Under the pieces are notes generated by a model. It saw only the letters and a program-made list of their open reading frames with translations, made no database searches and was not told the origin of the DNA. 64,000 bases of DNA from Allobosea sp. TND4EK4 (lineage in GTDB: Bacteria; Pseudomonadota; Alphaproteobacteria; Rhizobiales; Beijerinckiaceae), in assembly GCF_900156025.1 (NCBI RefSeq), contig NZ_FTMO01000004.1:1-64000 (forward strand), given 5' to 3'. Shown here piece by piece: positions 25,982 to 34,597 of this stretch; positions within the stretch are counted from its first letter, which is position 1; every line of letters starts with the position of its first letter. The translations under genes and the position numbers were made by a program.

Positions 25982-27514
25982 ATGACCAACCATCTCTTCG
26001 ACCTGATCCGCAGCCGCATGCCGGCGCCGGAGGCGTCTTTCGCGACGCTCGATGACGGGCGGCGCTACAGCTATCAGGACATGCTGGACGTCTCGGCGCG
26101 CTTCGCCAACGCGCTGGTGGCGCTCGGGGTGAAGCCGGGCGACCGGGTCGCCGTGCAGGTGGAAAAGAGCATCGAGGCCTTGATGCTCTATCTCGGCACG
26201 GTGCGGGCCGGGGCGATCTTCCTGCCGCTGAACACGGCCTATACGCCGGCGGAAATCGAGTATTTCCTGGGGGACGCCGAGCCGGCGGTCTTTGTCTGCG
26301 ATCCGGCCAAGGCGACCGCGCTGAAGCCCTTCGCCGAGAAGGCCGGGGCGAAGCTGGAGACCCTCGGCGTCTGGCGCTCGCCCGACGTTTCGGCGGGCAC
26401 ATTGCCGGACGCGGCGCTTGGCGCATCGACGAGCTTCGACGATATCGCGCGCGGCCCCGACGATCTCGCCGCCATCCTCTACACCTCGGGCACGACCGGC
26501 CGCTCCAAGGGCGCAATGCTCAGCCACGACAATCTGGCGTCGAACGCGCTGACGCTGGTCGACACCTGGCGCTTCACCAAGGACGACGTGCTGCTTCACG
26601 CCCTGCCGATCTTCCACACACACGGTCTCTTCGTCGCGACCAACGTGATCCTGCTCGCCGGCGCGTCGATGATCCTGCTGCCGAAGTTCGATCCGGAGCA
26701 GGTGTTCGCCCACCTCCCGCAGGCGACCTGCATGATGGGCGTGCCGACCTTCTATGTCCGGCTGCTCCAGGATGCGCGGCTGACGAAGGAGGCGACCCGG
26801 CATATCCGGCTCTTCGTGTCCGGCTCGGCGCCGCTGCTGGCCGAGACGCATCGCGAATGGCGCGAGCGGACCGGCCACGCCATCCTCGAGCGCTACGGCA
26901 TGACCGAGACGAACATGAACACGTCCAATCCCTATGAGGGCGATCGCGTCGCCGGCACAGTGGGCTTTCCCCTGCCGGGTGTCAGCGCACGCGTGGTCGA
27001 CCCGGAGAACGGACGGGAACTGGCGCGCGACGAGATCGGCATGATCGAGGTCAAGGGGCCGAACGTCTTCAAGGGCTACTGGCGCAACCCCGAGAAGACC
27101 AAGGCCGAGTTCCGCGAGGATGGCTTCTTCATCACCGGCGATCTCGGCAAGATCGACCCGGCCGGCTATGTCCACATTGTCGGGCGGGGCAAGGACCTGA
27201 TCATCACCGGCGGCTACAATGTCTATCCCAAGGAGGTCGAGACCGAGATCGACGGGATGGCGGGCGTGATCGAGAGCGCCGTGTTCGGCGTGGCGCATCC
27301 GGATTTCGGCGAGGGCGTCACCGCCGCCGTGGTGGTGAAGCCGGGCGCGACGGTCATGGCCTCGGACATCGCCAAGGCGCTGGAAGACCGGCTCGCCAAG
27401 TTCAAGCAGCCGAAGCAGGTTTTCGTCGTGCCCGAGCTGCCGCGGAACACGATGGGAAAGGTGCAGAAGAACCTGCTGCGCGAGCAGTACAAGGATATCT
27501 ACGCCAGGCGCTGA
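25982..27514 (+). CDS. matB: Malonyl-CoA synthetase (MatB-like)
   Basis: A 510-residue adenylate-forming enzyme that makes malonyl-CoA from malonate, CoA and ATP. The P-loop YTSGTTGRSKGAMLS, the motif ERYGMTETNM, FITGDLGKID and the catalytic lysine region GKVQKNLL are all present. Pairing with malonyl-CoA decarboxylase is the MatA/MatB arrangement: malonate is activated and decarboxylated to acetyl-CoA. No malonate carrier or regulator is adjacent. Confidence 0.9.
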   Translation: MTNHLFDLIRSRMPAPEASFATLDDGRRYSYQDMLDVSARFANALVALGVKPGDRVAVQVEKSIEALMLYLGTVRAGAIFLPLNTAYTPAEIEYFLGDAEPAVFVCDPAKATALKPFAEKAGAKLETLGVWRSPDVSAGTLPDAALGASTSFDDIARGPDDLAAILYTSGTTGRSKGAMLSHDNLASNALTLVDTWRFTKDDVLLHALPIFHTHGLFVATNVILLAGASMILLPKFDPEQVFAHLPQATCMMGVPTFYVRLLQDARLTKEATRHIRLFVSGSAPLLAETHREWRERTGHAILERYGMTETNMNTSNPYEGDRVAGTVGFPLPGVSARVVDPENGRELARDEIGMIEVKGPNVFKGYWRNPEKTKAEFREDGFFITGDLGKIDPAGYVHIVGRGKDLIITGGYNVYPKEVETEIDGMAGVIESAVFGVAHPDFGEGVTAAVVVKPGATVMASDIAKALEDRLAKFKQPKQVFVVPELPRNTMGKVQKNLLREQYKDIYARR

Positions 27515-27988
27515 GGGCGGGTCGGATCGCTCGGCTCGGCCGCCATCCTGATCCAAGGGTGGCGGGCATTCGGCCCTGAACCGCGCGGGTTTTCCCGAGG
27601 CGTCGCGTCATCCTGGGCTGGAACCGGGTCCATCGGAACGCGCCAGGGCTCCGTGATGGATCCCGGATCGGCGCCGTTTCGCAGCTTGTCCGGATAAGGC
27701 GGTGGTTCCGTGCCCGATCGGCCCGATTTGGCGCGCGCATTTGCGCGGCTTGCCGCACGGGAGGCAAATCCGGCTTTCCTCATCACGGTCACCGGTTGCA
27801 AAGTCTTCCCGGCTGTTTTTTGCGCCCGATCGAAAGCGCGGTGTTCGAATACAGAACGAAACGGCCATGAATACTTTTAAATGCAAATGATTTTTAAGAG
27901 CGTTATTTTCGATTCTTGACTTTCATCAGGTCCTCGGTGAATCGAGACGTCGTCGGCAGGGAGTCTGCTGCCGAAGCGGAGAGCTGAT
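27515..27988. other. 474-base intergenic region with degenerate repeat and AT-rich promoter zone
   Basis: I see no convincing gene here. Positions about 27600-27690 contain a degenerate palindrome (ccgggtccatc / gatggatcccgg) of a type common in alphaproteobacterial intergenic DNA. Positions 27836-27930 are markedly AT-rich, with TTGACT at 27915-27920, and probably hold the promoter of the CDF exporter. Short open frames here have no coding character. Confidence 0.5.
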
Positions 27989-28888
27989 GTGAACATCCCG
28001 GTCCTGTCACTCAACCAGATCGCGTTGGGCAATCTCTTCGTCAGCGTCGTCGTCCTCGGCGTGAAATATGTCGCGTATGTGCTGACGGGCAGCGTCGCGC
28101 TCTATTCGGACGCTCTGGAAAGCATCATCAACGTCGCCACCGCCGGTGCCGCAATCGTGGCGATCCGCTTTGCGGCCGTTCCGCCGGACGAGGAGCACCC
28201 CTACGGCCATCACAAGGCGGAATACCTGTCCGCCGTGATCGTCGGGGCGCTGATCATCGTCGCCGCGCTGGCGATCCTGCGCGAAGCCTATTTCGGCTAT
28301 CTGGAGCCCAGGGAGATCGACGCACCCTGGCTCGGCCTGATGATCAGCTCGGGCGCCACGCTGCTCAACGCGCTCTGGAGCGGCTTCCTGATCAAGCAGG
28401 GCAAGGCCCACCGCTCCGCTGCCCTCAGCGCCGACGGCAAGCATCTCTTCGCCGATGTCGTCACCTCCATAGGCGTGCTCGTCGGCGTCACGCTCGTGGT
28501 CGTGACCGGCATCAAGGTGCTGGACCCGGCCCTGGCGGCACTGGTGTCTCTCAACGTGCTCTGGAGCGGCTGGGCCGTGGTGCGCGACAATGTCAGCGGG
28601 CTGCTGGACGAGTCGGCCTCGCCCGAGGAACTGGCGCGCATTCGCGAGATCATCTCGGCGAATGCGGAGGGCTCGATCGAGGCCCATGCGCTGCGCACGC
28701 GGCTGGCGGGCAAGGCCACTTTCGTCGATTTCCACCTTGTCGTGTCCGGGGCGATGCCGGTCTGCGACGCGCACGACATCTGCGACCGGATCGAGAACGC
28801 GCTCAAGGCCGCCGTGCCCGGCGTCTTCGTCAACATCCATGTCGAGCCGGAGGGGAAGGCGAAGCACAAGGGCATCGTCGTCCTGTAG
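27989..28888 (+). CDS. Cation diffusion facilitator (CDF) metal exporter
   Basis: A 299-residue inner-membrane proton/metal antiporter with six helices (ALGNLFVSVVVLGVKYVAYV and others). VALYSDALESIINV is the TM2 metal-site segment, HPYGHHKAEYL the conserved loop, and HLFADVVTS (His152, Asp156) the TM5 site. The C-terminal cytoplasmic domain (about 205-299) has HxxxxDICDRIE and VNIHVEPE. The GTG start has GGAGAG about 6 bases upstream. The metal (Zn, Mn, Fe or Co) is not certain. Confidence 0.9.
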   Translation: MNIPVLSLNQIALGNLFVSVVVLGVKYVAYVLTGSVALYSDALESIINVATAGAAIVAIRFAAVPPDEEHPYGHHKAEYLSAVIVGALIIVAALAILREAYFGYLEPREIDAPWLGLMISSGATLLNALWSGFLIKQGKAHRSAALSADGKHLFADVVTSIGVLVGVTLVVVTGIKVLDPALAALVSLNVLWSGWAVVRDNVSGLLDESASPEELARIREIISANAEGSIEAHALRTRLAGKATFVDFHLVVSGAMPVCDAHDICDRIENALKAAVPGVFVNIHVEPEGKAKHKGIVVL

Positions 28889-28956
28889 CGTGCCGGTCTG
28901 AACGGCACCGTCGTCCGGCCTCAGGGACGACGATGCCTGAGCGCGGGCCGAAAGCC

Positions 28957-29472
28957 TCAGCTGCGGACCGCATCCGCATCGCAGCGCGCGAGCATGCGCG
29001 AGGCCGCGGTCACTCCCGTCAGCGAGAAGCGATAGGTCGTGACGTTGCCGCGTGCCGAGCGGGCCTCCAGCACCATGTCACGCCCGCCACGCATGGCCGC
29101 GAGCAAGGCGGGCTCCCGCTCCAGCCGCTCCAGCCAGGCATTCGAGCCCTGGGTCAGCATGCGGAAGCTTTCGTCGCCGATGGTCACGCTGACCGTCGAA
29201 TCCTTCGCGAAGGCGTAGCCTGCCTGGAAGCTGGATTCCGTATCGTCACCGCTCTTGCCGGTCTGAACGAAGAAAAACACCTCGCCATGGCGCAGGCCCG
29301 ACGGTTCCTTCGCCGCAGGCTCGCCAAGGATGAAGCAACGTTGCGTATCTCCGTCCTCGTAGATGGCGGCATTCCAGTCATTGAACTGTCCGAGAGAGCG
29401 CGGATTTGCGGCCTCGACAGCCCCCTGCGCAGAGAGAACGAGACAGGCTGCCACGAGCGCCGTTCTGATCAT
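28957..29472 (-). CDS. Invasion-associated locus B (IalB)-like secreted protein
   Basis: A 171-residue precursor with a signal peptide (MIRTALVAACLVLSAQGAVEA). The mature domain has the IalB-like strand pattern FNDWNAAIYEDGDTQRCFIL, VFFFVQTGKSG and TYRFSLTGVTAASRMLARC. The ATG at 29472 has AAGGAG 8 bases upstream and is preferred to 29490. Named after a Bartonella factor, the family is widespread in free-living rhizobia and its periplasmic role is unclear. Confidence 0.75.
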   Translation of the reverse strand: MIRTALVAACLVLSAQGAVEAANPRSLGQFNDWNAAIYEDGDTQRCFILGEPAAKEPSGLRHGEVFFFVQTGKSGDDTESSFQAGYAFAKDSTVSVTIGDESFRMLTQGSNAWLERLEREPALLAAMRGGRDMVLEARSARGNVTTYRFSLTGVTAASRMLARCDADAVRS

Positions 29473-29595
29473 CGGTTTTTCTCCTTTCATCCGGCAAGGG
29501 TGGAAAGGAGGCGGTTACCGGGGCGTTAAGATGGCCGAAATCATTCATGCGTCGATCCGGCGCACCCACGGCATCGCATGGACAAGCTCGTCGCC

Positions 29596-29859
29596 TCAGT
29601 TGCGGCCGATGGGCGATGGCCCGGCGCCCGATCGACGGAACAGCAAGGCCGCGGCCAGAACCGTGGCGGGGACGACGCTTTCCTGCCGCAGATGCCAGTC
29701 GATCGCGGTGGAGGAGCGGCCGCTGAGCCTGGCGAGTTCGGGGACGTAGATGGTCGCTTCGAAATAGCGGCCGAGCACGGTGGCGAGTTCCTTGCCTGTC
29801 GGCGGCCGGCGCTGCCAGCGTTCCGTTTCAACGAAGAGCGACGCGGGAAAGTAGGTCAT
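29596..29859 (-). CDS. Hypothetical 87-residue protein
   Basis: Small protein with ATG at 29859 and a GGAGG site 7 bases upstream. An aromatic N-terminus (MTYFPASLFVETERWQRR) is followed by a helix-turn-helix-like VPELARLSGRSSTAIDWHLR. A hydrophobic VVPATVLAAALLF segment lies near the end. It overlaps the extreme 5' end of a longer possible version of the divergent ClpP-like gene. I do not recognise the family; a DNA-binding role is possible but not shown. Confidence 0.55.
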   Translation of the reverse strand: MTYFPASLFVETERWQRRPPTGKELATVLGRYFEATIYVPELARLSGRSSTAIDWHLRQESVVPATVLAAALLFRRSGAGPSPIGRN

Positions 29860-30007
29860 GGCGTGCCTCCACTCTGTGCACATGGCGAAACTTTCGGCAG
29901 GTCTCCCCGGTTCCTTCGGCCGATGCAGCGTCGTTGCCGCACGCTTGGAACGGGCGGGGGCGGCTGGCGTTGACGGGACTGGACCTGTCGCACCGAGGAC
30001 CACTGGC

Positions 30008-30631
30008 TTGAACGCGCCCCAGCCCACCCCTGACCCGGCCTTCGATCAACAGGACTCCGCCATCCGGCCGGCCCTTCTGACGCCGGAGGCTTTCAGCGGC
30101 CCGGCGATCCTCCTGGCCGGCACGGTCGATTACGGGATGTATGCATTCTTTCGCGAGCGGCTTGCCGCTGCCCCTGCCGAGGGGCTCGTCGTCGTCGAGA
30201 TCAGCACGCTCGGCGGCGACCCCGAGGTCGCCCGCATGATGGGCGAGGACATCCGCTTCCACAGCGACCTCGACACGCGTCGCCGCTTCGTCTTTCTGGG
30301 CAAGGCGGCCGTCTATTCGGCCGGCGCCACCTTCATGAGCTTCTTCGCCCGGGAAAACCGGTACCTGACCCGCGGGACGCGGCTGATGATCCATGAGCGC
30401 AAGCTGCAGGCGCAGGTGACGCTGGACGGGCCCCTCAAGACCTGCATCGCCAATCTCAAGGCCAAGCTCAACGAGGTCGAGCATTCCATCGCCATCGAGA
30501 ACGAAGGCTTCGAGAATCTCGTCCGCGGCTCGCGCGTGCCGATGGACGAGGTTCTGAAGCGGGCGCCGGAGAACTGGTATATCGAGGCCCAGGAAGCCAA
30601 GTCGCTGGGCTTGATCGAGGACGTCATCTGA
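30008..30631 (+). CDS. ClpP-like serine protease (peptidase S14-type)
   Basis: A 207-residue crotonase-fold protein. The predicted nucleophile lies in AAVYSAGATFM, the histidine in RLMIHERK 26 residues later, and an aspartate in VPMDEVL about 51 residues after that. That spacing is close to the ClpP triad, but the local sequence is divergent and there is no Clp ATPase nearby. The TTG at 30008 has GAGGA 8 bases upstream. An in-frame ATG at 29858 would add 50 poorly conserved residues. It may form a self-compartmentalised protease or act with another ATPase. Confidence 0.7.
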   Translation: MNAPQPTPDPAFDQQDSAIRPALLTPEAFSGPAILLAGTVDYGMYAFFRERLAAAPAEGLVVVEISTLGGDPEVARMMGEDIRFHSDLDTRRRFVFLGKAAVYSAGATFMSFFARENRYLTRGTRLMIHERKLQAQVTLDGPLKTCIANLKAKLNEVEHSIAIENEGFENLVRGSRVPMDEVLKRAPENWYIEAQEAKSLGLIEDVI

Positions 30632-30641
30632 GGAGAGCGGC

Positions 30642-30845
30642 GTGGCCGTCAGCATCGAGACCAACGAGGATTATGAAGCCGCAGCGCTGAGGCTTGGCGA
30701 ACTTTCGCGGGAGCAGGTCGAAACCGTCGACCATGAGGAGTTCGAGCAGATCAGCGCGGCGATGATGAGCTTCGAGGCACGCAGGCTCTCGCCGGCATTG
30801 GCCGCACCGGTCGGATCGCGTCCGCGGGATACGGGCGAGGCCTAG
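30642..30845 (+). CDS. Small acidic protein following the ClpP-like gene
   Basis: A 67-residue protein with a GTG start 10 bases after the protease stop. It is mostly helical and acidic (ETNEDYEAAALRLGELSREQ, VDHEEFEQISAAMMSFEARR), with a flexible proline-containing tail. It resembles short HTH-associated or antitoxin-adjacent helical proteins (EYEAALxRL pattern), but no DNA-binding motif is visible. Same operon as the protease by spacing. Confidence 0.6.
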   Translation: MAVSIETNEDYEAAALRLGELSREQVETVDHEEFEQISAAMMSFEARRLSPALAAPVGSRPRDTGEA

Positions 30846-30860
30846 AGGCCGGAGCCAATC

Positions 30861-30886
30861 CAAGGCCGGTCTCGTCGCCGGCCTTG
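30861..30886 (+). terminator. Possible terminator of the protease operon
   Basis: CAAGGCCGG, 8-base loop, CCGGCCTTG is a 9-bp stem 15 bases after the small acidic protein stop. No T-run follows, so termination would be weak or rho-assisted. Confidence 0.45.
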
Positions 30887-31031
30887 GTGCGGAAGGTGGT
30901 GCAGAGGGCTGCCGCGATCCTGCCTCGCGATTCTGCCCGGCGAGCCTGCCCCCCGAGTGTCACAGCCACGCCGCGGGCGGGTGAATTCGTCTCCGCGAGG
31001 AACACAAGCCGGGGCGCCGCATTCTGCTGGG

Positions 31032-31277
31032 ATGGCACGCTTCTTTTTCGATACCAACGATGGCCAGGCCACCGATGTCGATGACGAAGGCGTCGACTTC
31101 CCGGACCATGAGAGTGCCAAGGACGCCGCCAAATCGATTCTTGCATCGATGATCGGCGAGAGGCTGCCCAATGGCGACCATATCGGCTTGCGCGTCACGG
31201 TCCGCGATGAAGCCGGCAAGAAGATCTATCGCGCGCAGCTCAGCCTCGACGGGACAGAGCCAAACGCCATTCGATGA
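31032..31277 (+). CDS. DUF6894-like small protein
   Basis: An 81-residue protein starting MARFFFDTNDGQATDVDDEG. The aromatic FFFD start, acidic loop, helix (HESAKDAAKSILASMIGERL) and C-terminal strands (LRVTVRDEAGKKIYRAQLSL) fit the DUF6894 family, abundant in rhizobia, with no known function. Transcribed toward the tRNA-Leu gene on the opposite strand. Confidence 0.75.
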   Translation: MARFFFDTNDGQATDVDDEGVDFPDHESAKDAAKSILASMIGERLPNGDHIGLRVTVRDEAGKKIYRAQLSLDGTEPNAIR

Positions 31278-31332
31278 GCTGCTGAGCGGTGGTGCGATCT
31301 TCTGCCTTCGGACGAAGGTGCGCATACGGGAA

Positions 31333-31417
31333 TGGTGCCCCTGGCCGGGATCGAACCAGCACTCCTTGCGGAACTCGATTTTGAGTCGAGCGCGTCTACC
31401 AATTCCGCCACAGGGGC
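31333..31417 (-). tRNA. tRNA-Leu (anticodon CAA)
   Basis: On the minus strand an 85-base tRNA begins GCCCCTGTGGCGGAATTGG and ends with CCA encoded in the DNA. The acceptor stem GCCCCTG/CAGGGGC pairs perfectly. The D-loop GGAATTGGTAGACGC is class II leucine-like, the anticodon stem CTCGA/TCGAG encloses CTCAAAA with anticodon CAA, and a variable arm and T-loop GGTTCGATCC follow. Confidence 0.95.
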
Positions 31418-31614
31418 CCTTTCAGGCGGGCGGACTATAGCGATCGACCATCGAGGGTCAATCTTTCCCAGAGGTGGTAGGAACGATTGTCGGGCATTCG
31501 CCGCCTGGTGTCGGCATGACCGGCCGGGTCATCAGGGGCCGGCAGCCGTTCCCCTTTCGCGGGGGATGCTCTAGAGGCTCTGCGACCGTTCCAATTCCGA
31601 CAGTCGAGCTCTCG

Positions 31615-32226
31615 ATGATCCGGCGCCTCTATGAGTGGACCATGTCGCTGGCGGCGCGGCCGCGCGCGCAGCTGTGGCTCGCCATCGTCGCCTTCGTCGA
31701 GAGCTCCTTCTTCCTGATCCCGGCCGACGTCCTGTTCGTGCCGATGGCCCTGGCGCGGCCGGCCCGCGCCTATCGGCTGGCGGCGATCGCGACGCTGTTC
31801 TCGGTGCTCGGCGGCATCATGGGCTACGCCATCGGCTACTACGCCTTCGAGGCGCTGGCCAAGCCGGTGCTCGCCTTCTACGGCAAGCTCGGCGCCTTCG
31901 ACACCTTGCGGGCTTGTGCCGGGCCGGACACCACGCTCATCCTGCTGACGACCTCGGGGCTGGCGCATCTGCCGCCGATCAAGGTCGTGACGATCCTGGC
32001 CGGCGCGGTCCATATCGGGCTGGTCTTCTTCGTCGTCTCCTGCGTACTGGCGCGGGGCGCGCGCTTCTTCGCCCTGGCCTTCCTGCTGCGGCGCTATGGC
32101 GGTGCGATTCGCCATTTCATCGAACGTCGCCTGAAAGTGATCGCGGTCGCCGCGGCCGGGCTGCTGATCCTGCTTTATTTCGGCCTCAAGCTCGTTGCAG
32201 GGTCCGGCCAGCTCTTCTCCTGCTGA
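31615..32226 (+). CDS. YqaA/SNARE-associated (DedA-like) membrane protein
   Basis: A 203-residue membrane protein. FVESSFFLIPADVLFVPMAL is the conserved amphipathic re-entrant region of the DedA/YqaA superfamily, followed by helices LAAIATLFSVLGGIMGYAIGYY and VVTILAGAVHIGLVFFVVSC. Members affect lipid carrier recycling and membrane homeostasis. It lies 12 bases upstream of dsbB on the same strand, so the two are probably cotranscribed. Confidence 0.8.
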   Translation: MIRRLYEWTMSLAARPRAQLWLAIVAFVESSFFLIPADVLFVPMALARPARAYRLAAIATLFSVLGGIMGYAIGYYAFEALAKPVLAFYGKLGAFDTLRACAGPDTTLILLTTSGLAHLPPIKVVTILAGAVHIGLVFFVVSCVLARGARFFALAFLLRRYGGAIRHFIERRLKVIAVAAAGLLILLYFGLKLVAGSGQLFSC

Positions 32227-32238
32227 GCAGGCCCGGCC

Positions 32239-32766
32239 ATGACGACCTCGACCCTCACCACCTCTCCTGGCAATGCCGCCATCCTGACGCCGTTGCGCCT
32301 CGTCGGCTTCATCGGGCTCACGAGCCTCGCGCTGATCGCCGGAGCCTGGTATTTCCAGCTCGTCGTCGGGCTGGTGCCGTGCAAGCTGTGCCTGGAGCAG
32401 CGGCTGCCGCATTATGCCGCGATCGGGCTTGCTCTGGTGGGAGCGATCCTCTCCCGTTCGGCCCGGCTGCAATGGCTGGTTCTTCTGGGGCTTGCCGGAT
32501 TGATGGCCTGGAGCACCGGGCTCGGCATCTATCACGCCGGCGTCGAATGGGGCTGGTTCCTCGGCCCGAGCGACTGCGGCGGCGGCATCGCCTCGGCAGG
32601 CGGCGTGCAGGACCTGATGAAGCAGCTGCAGACGGTGAAGATCGTCTCCTGCGCGGAGGCCGCCTGGCGCTTCCTGGGCCTGTCCCTGGCCGGCTGGAAC
32701 GCCGTCGCCTCGGCGGCGCTGTTCGGGCTCGCCGTGTCGGGCCTGCTGCGCTCGCGCCGAGGCTAG
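32239..32766 (+). CDS. dsbB: Disulfide bond formation protein B
   Basis: A 175-residue four-helix protein that passes electrons from DsbA to quinone. The first redox pair is Cys48-Lys-Leu-Cys51 (PCKLCLEQRLPHYA), and the second periplasmic pair is Cys113 and Cys138, as in DsbB. Length fits the alphaproteobacterial form. It follows the YqaA-like gene closely and is tail-to-tail with the HNH gene, 4 bases between the stops. Confidence 0.9.
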   Translation: MTTSTLTTSPGNAAILTPLRLVGFIGLTSLALIAGAWYFQLVVGLVPCKLCLEQRLPHYAAIGLALVGAILSRSARLQWLVLLGLAGLMAWSTGLGIYHAGVEWGWFLGPSDCGGGIASAGGVQDLMKQLQTVKIVSCAEAAWRFLGLSLAGWNAVASAALFGLAVSGLLRSRRG

Positions 32767-32770
32767 AGCC

Positions 32771-33343
32771 TTACGGCTCCAGCTCGGAATCCCAGTAGAG
32801 ATAATCCAGCCAGCTCTCGTGCAGATAGTTCGGAGGGAAGAGCTTGCCGTTGCGGTGCAGGTCGTTGATCGACGGCGCGAAGGGCTTCTGCGCCGGGAAC
32901 ATCTCGACCGCCGCGGGCATCTTGTCGCCCTTGCGCAGATTGCAGGGTGAGCAGGCGGCGACGACGTTCTCCCAGGTGGTGAGGCCGCCCTTCGAGCGCG
33001 GGATGACGTGGTCGAAGGTCAGCTCCTCGCGCTGGCCGCAATACTGGCAGGCGAAGCGGTCGCGCAGGAAGACGTTGAACCGGGTAAACGCCGGCGTCCG
33101 CGACGGCTTGATGTAGCTCTTCAGCGAGACGACGGAGGGCAGCCGCATGTCGAAGGAGGGGCTGCGGACCACGGTATCGTATTCGGAGACGATATTGACC
33201 CGGTCCATGAAGACCGCCTTGATCGCGTCCTGCCAGCTCCACAGCGAGAGCGGATAATAGCTCAGCGGCCGGAAATCGGCGTTCAGAACCAGGGCCGGGC
33301 AGCTCTCCGGCGAGGCCATCGGATGCATCACATGCGCCGTCAA
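32771..33343 (-). CDS. HNH endonuclease
   Basis: A 190-residue protein with a long N-terminal segment (PALVLNADFRPLSYYPLSLW) and a C-terminal HNH domain. Zinc cysteines are Cys99 and Cys102 (ACQYC) and a second CSPC pair. The catalytic FDHVIPRSKGG (His112) and ENVVAACSPCN complete the ββα-metal fold. This subfamily is conserved in alphaproteobacteria outside mobile elements; its cellular substrate is unknown. Confidence 0.88.
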   Translation of the reverse strand: MTAHVMHPMASPESCPALVLNADFRPLSYYPLSLWSWQDAIKAVFMDRVNIVSEYDTVVRSPSFDMRLPSVVSLKSYIKPSRTPAFTRFNVFLRDRFACQYCGQREELTFDHVIPRSKGGLTTWENVVAACSPCNLRKGDKMPAAVEMFPAQKPFAPSINDLHRNGKLFPPNYLHESWLDYLYWDSELEP

Positions 33344-33441
33344 ATCCGTCGCACCTCCGCTTTGCCGGAGCGTACCGGATCGGATTGCGGCGCAACCGGA
33401 TCTGGTCGTGCTCCAACGCGTTCAGGAGTCCGATTCGCCGA

Positions 33442-33460
33442 TCAGGTTGATTCAACCTGA
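33442..33460. repeat. 19-bp perfect palindrome, dispersed-repeat type
   Basis: TCAGGTTGA-T-TCAACCTGA is an exact 9-bp inverted repeat around one base. It lies in the 298-base gap between the HNH gene and the 3-hydroxybutyryl-CoA dehydrogenase gene. I see no gene in that gap. The palindrome resembles the core of intergenic repeats common in rhizobia, but could also be an operator for the HNH gene. Confidence 0.55.
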
Positions 33461-33641
33461 CGGACCAGGCTCCAACGGGACGAATCCCGCCCCGCGATCA
33501 ATGTAAGCGCGAGACGACAGCAATGTGAAGGGGATGCGTCAATGACGCCTCCTGCGCGGCCTCCCGCCAGGGGCCCGAGAATGCGACGTCGTCCGGCGGC
33601 ATATTCCCGCCGAATCCGACGCGCGAAGCGGGCCGTTCCCG

Positions 33642-34526
33642 TCAGCGCGTCGGGACCGGCTTCTCGCCACGATAGTCGTAGAAGCCGCGCTTGGTCTTGC
33701 GGCCGAGCCAGCCGGCCTCGACATACTTCACCAGCAGCGGGCAGGGGCGGTACTTCGAGTCCGCCAGCCCGTCATAGAGCACCTGCATCACCGACAGGCA
33801 GGTGTCGAGGCCGATGAAATCGGCGAGCTGGAGCGGGCCCATCGGGTGGTTGGCGCCGAGCCGCATGGCGGTGTCGATGGCATCGACCGAGCCGACGCCC
33901 TCATAGAGCGTGTAGACTGCCTCGTTGATCATCGGCAGCAGGATGCGGTTGACGATGAAGGCCGGGAAATCCTCGGAAACCGAGATGGTCTTGTGCAGCT
34001 TCGAGACGAAGTCCTTGGAGGTCTCGAAGGTCCCGTCATCGGTGGCGATACCCCGGATCAGCTCGACGAGCTGCATCAGGGGGACCGGGTTCATGAAATG
34101 GATGCCGATGAAGCGCTCGGGCCGGTCGGTGGCGGCGGCGAGCCGCGTGATCGAGATCGAGGAGGTATTGGAAGCGAGGATCGCGTCGGCGCGCAGATGC
34201 GGGCAGACGGCGGTGAAGATCTTGCGCTTCACCTCCTCGCTCTCGGTCGCGGCCTCGATGACGAGGTCGCAATCCCCAAGGTCGGCCAGGGCGGGCGCCG
34301 ACGCGATACGCGCCATGGCGGTGCGGCGCTCCTCGTCGGGCAGGCCGCCCTTGGCCACCTGGCGGGCCATGTTGCCGTCGATGGTGGCGAGCGCGGCGTT
34401 GATGCGCTCCTCTGCGACGTCGTGCAGCTTCACGTCGAAGCCGGCGACGGCCGCGACATGGGCGATGCCGTTGCCCATCTGGCCCGCGCCGATGATGCCG
34501 AGCTTCCTGATCGCGTGATCCGCCAT
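33642..34526 (-). CDS. 3-hydroxybutyryl-CoA dehydrogenase
   Basis: A 294-residue NAD-dependent L-3-hydroxyacyl-CoA dehydrogenase. It has the Rossmann motif GIIGAGQMGNGIAHVAAVAG, catalytic His in FIGIHFMNPVPLMQLVE with Glu nearby, and the C-terminal dimer domain NHPMGPLQLADFIGLD. It lies downstream of etfB-etfA on the same strand, a common alphaproteobacterial block. Role: beta-oxidation or PHB/butyryl-CoA metabolism. Confidence 0.93.
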   Translation of the reverse strand: MADHAIRKLGIIGAGQMGNGIAHVAAVAGFDVKLHDVAEERINAALATIDGNMARQVAKGGLPDEERRTAMARIASAPALADLGDCDLVIEAATESEEVKRKIFTAVCPHLRADAILASNTSSISITRLAAATDRPERFIGIHFMNPVPLMQLVELIRGIATDDGTFETSKDFVSKLHKTISVSEDFPAFIVNRILLPMINEAVYTLYEGVGSVDAIDTAMRLGANHPMGPLQLADFIGLDTCLSVMQVLYDGLADSKYRPCPLLVKYVEAGWLGRKTKRGFYDYRGEKPVPTR

Positions 34527-34567
34527 TGTTCGATCCCGATATCCGTCATGCTCCCGCGGGAGCGAGG

Positions 34568-34589
34568 CGGGCCGCAGAAGAGCGGCCCG
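34568..34589 (-). other. Stem-loop between etfA and the dehydrogenase gene
   Basis: CGGGCCGC, 6-base loop, GCGGCCCG forms an 8-bp stem just after the etfA stop. A second palindrome, GCTCCCGCGGGAGC, adjoins it (34550-34563). No T-run is present; it may modulate expression between the cistrons. Confidence 0.45.
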
Positions 34590-34597
34590 GTCACGTC

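Noticed and set aside
27702..27890. Short gene in the gap before the CDF exporter
   Set aside because: No ribosome-binding site, no domain, and codon use unlike neighbours; the sequence looks like repeat remnant and promoter.
33344..33641. Additional small gene between HNH and 3-hydroxybutyryl-CoA dehydrogenase
   Set aside because: Frames are short with strongly Arg-rich translations and no start signals; only the palindrome stands out.
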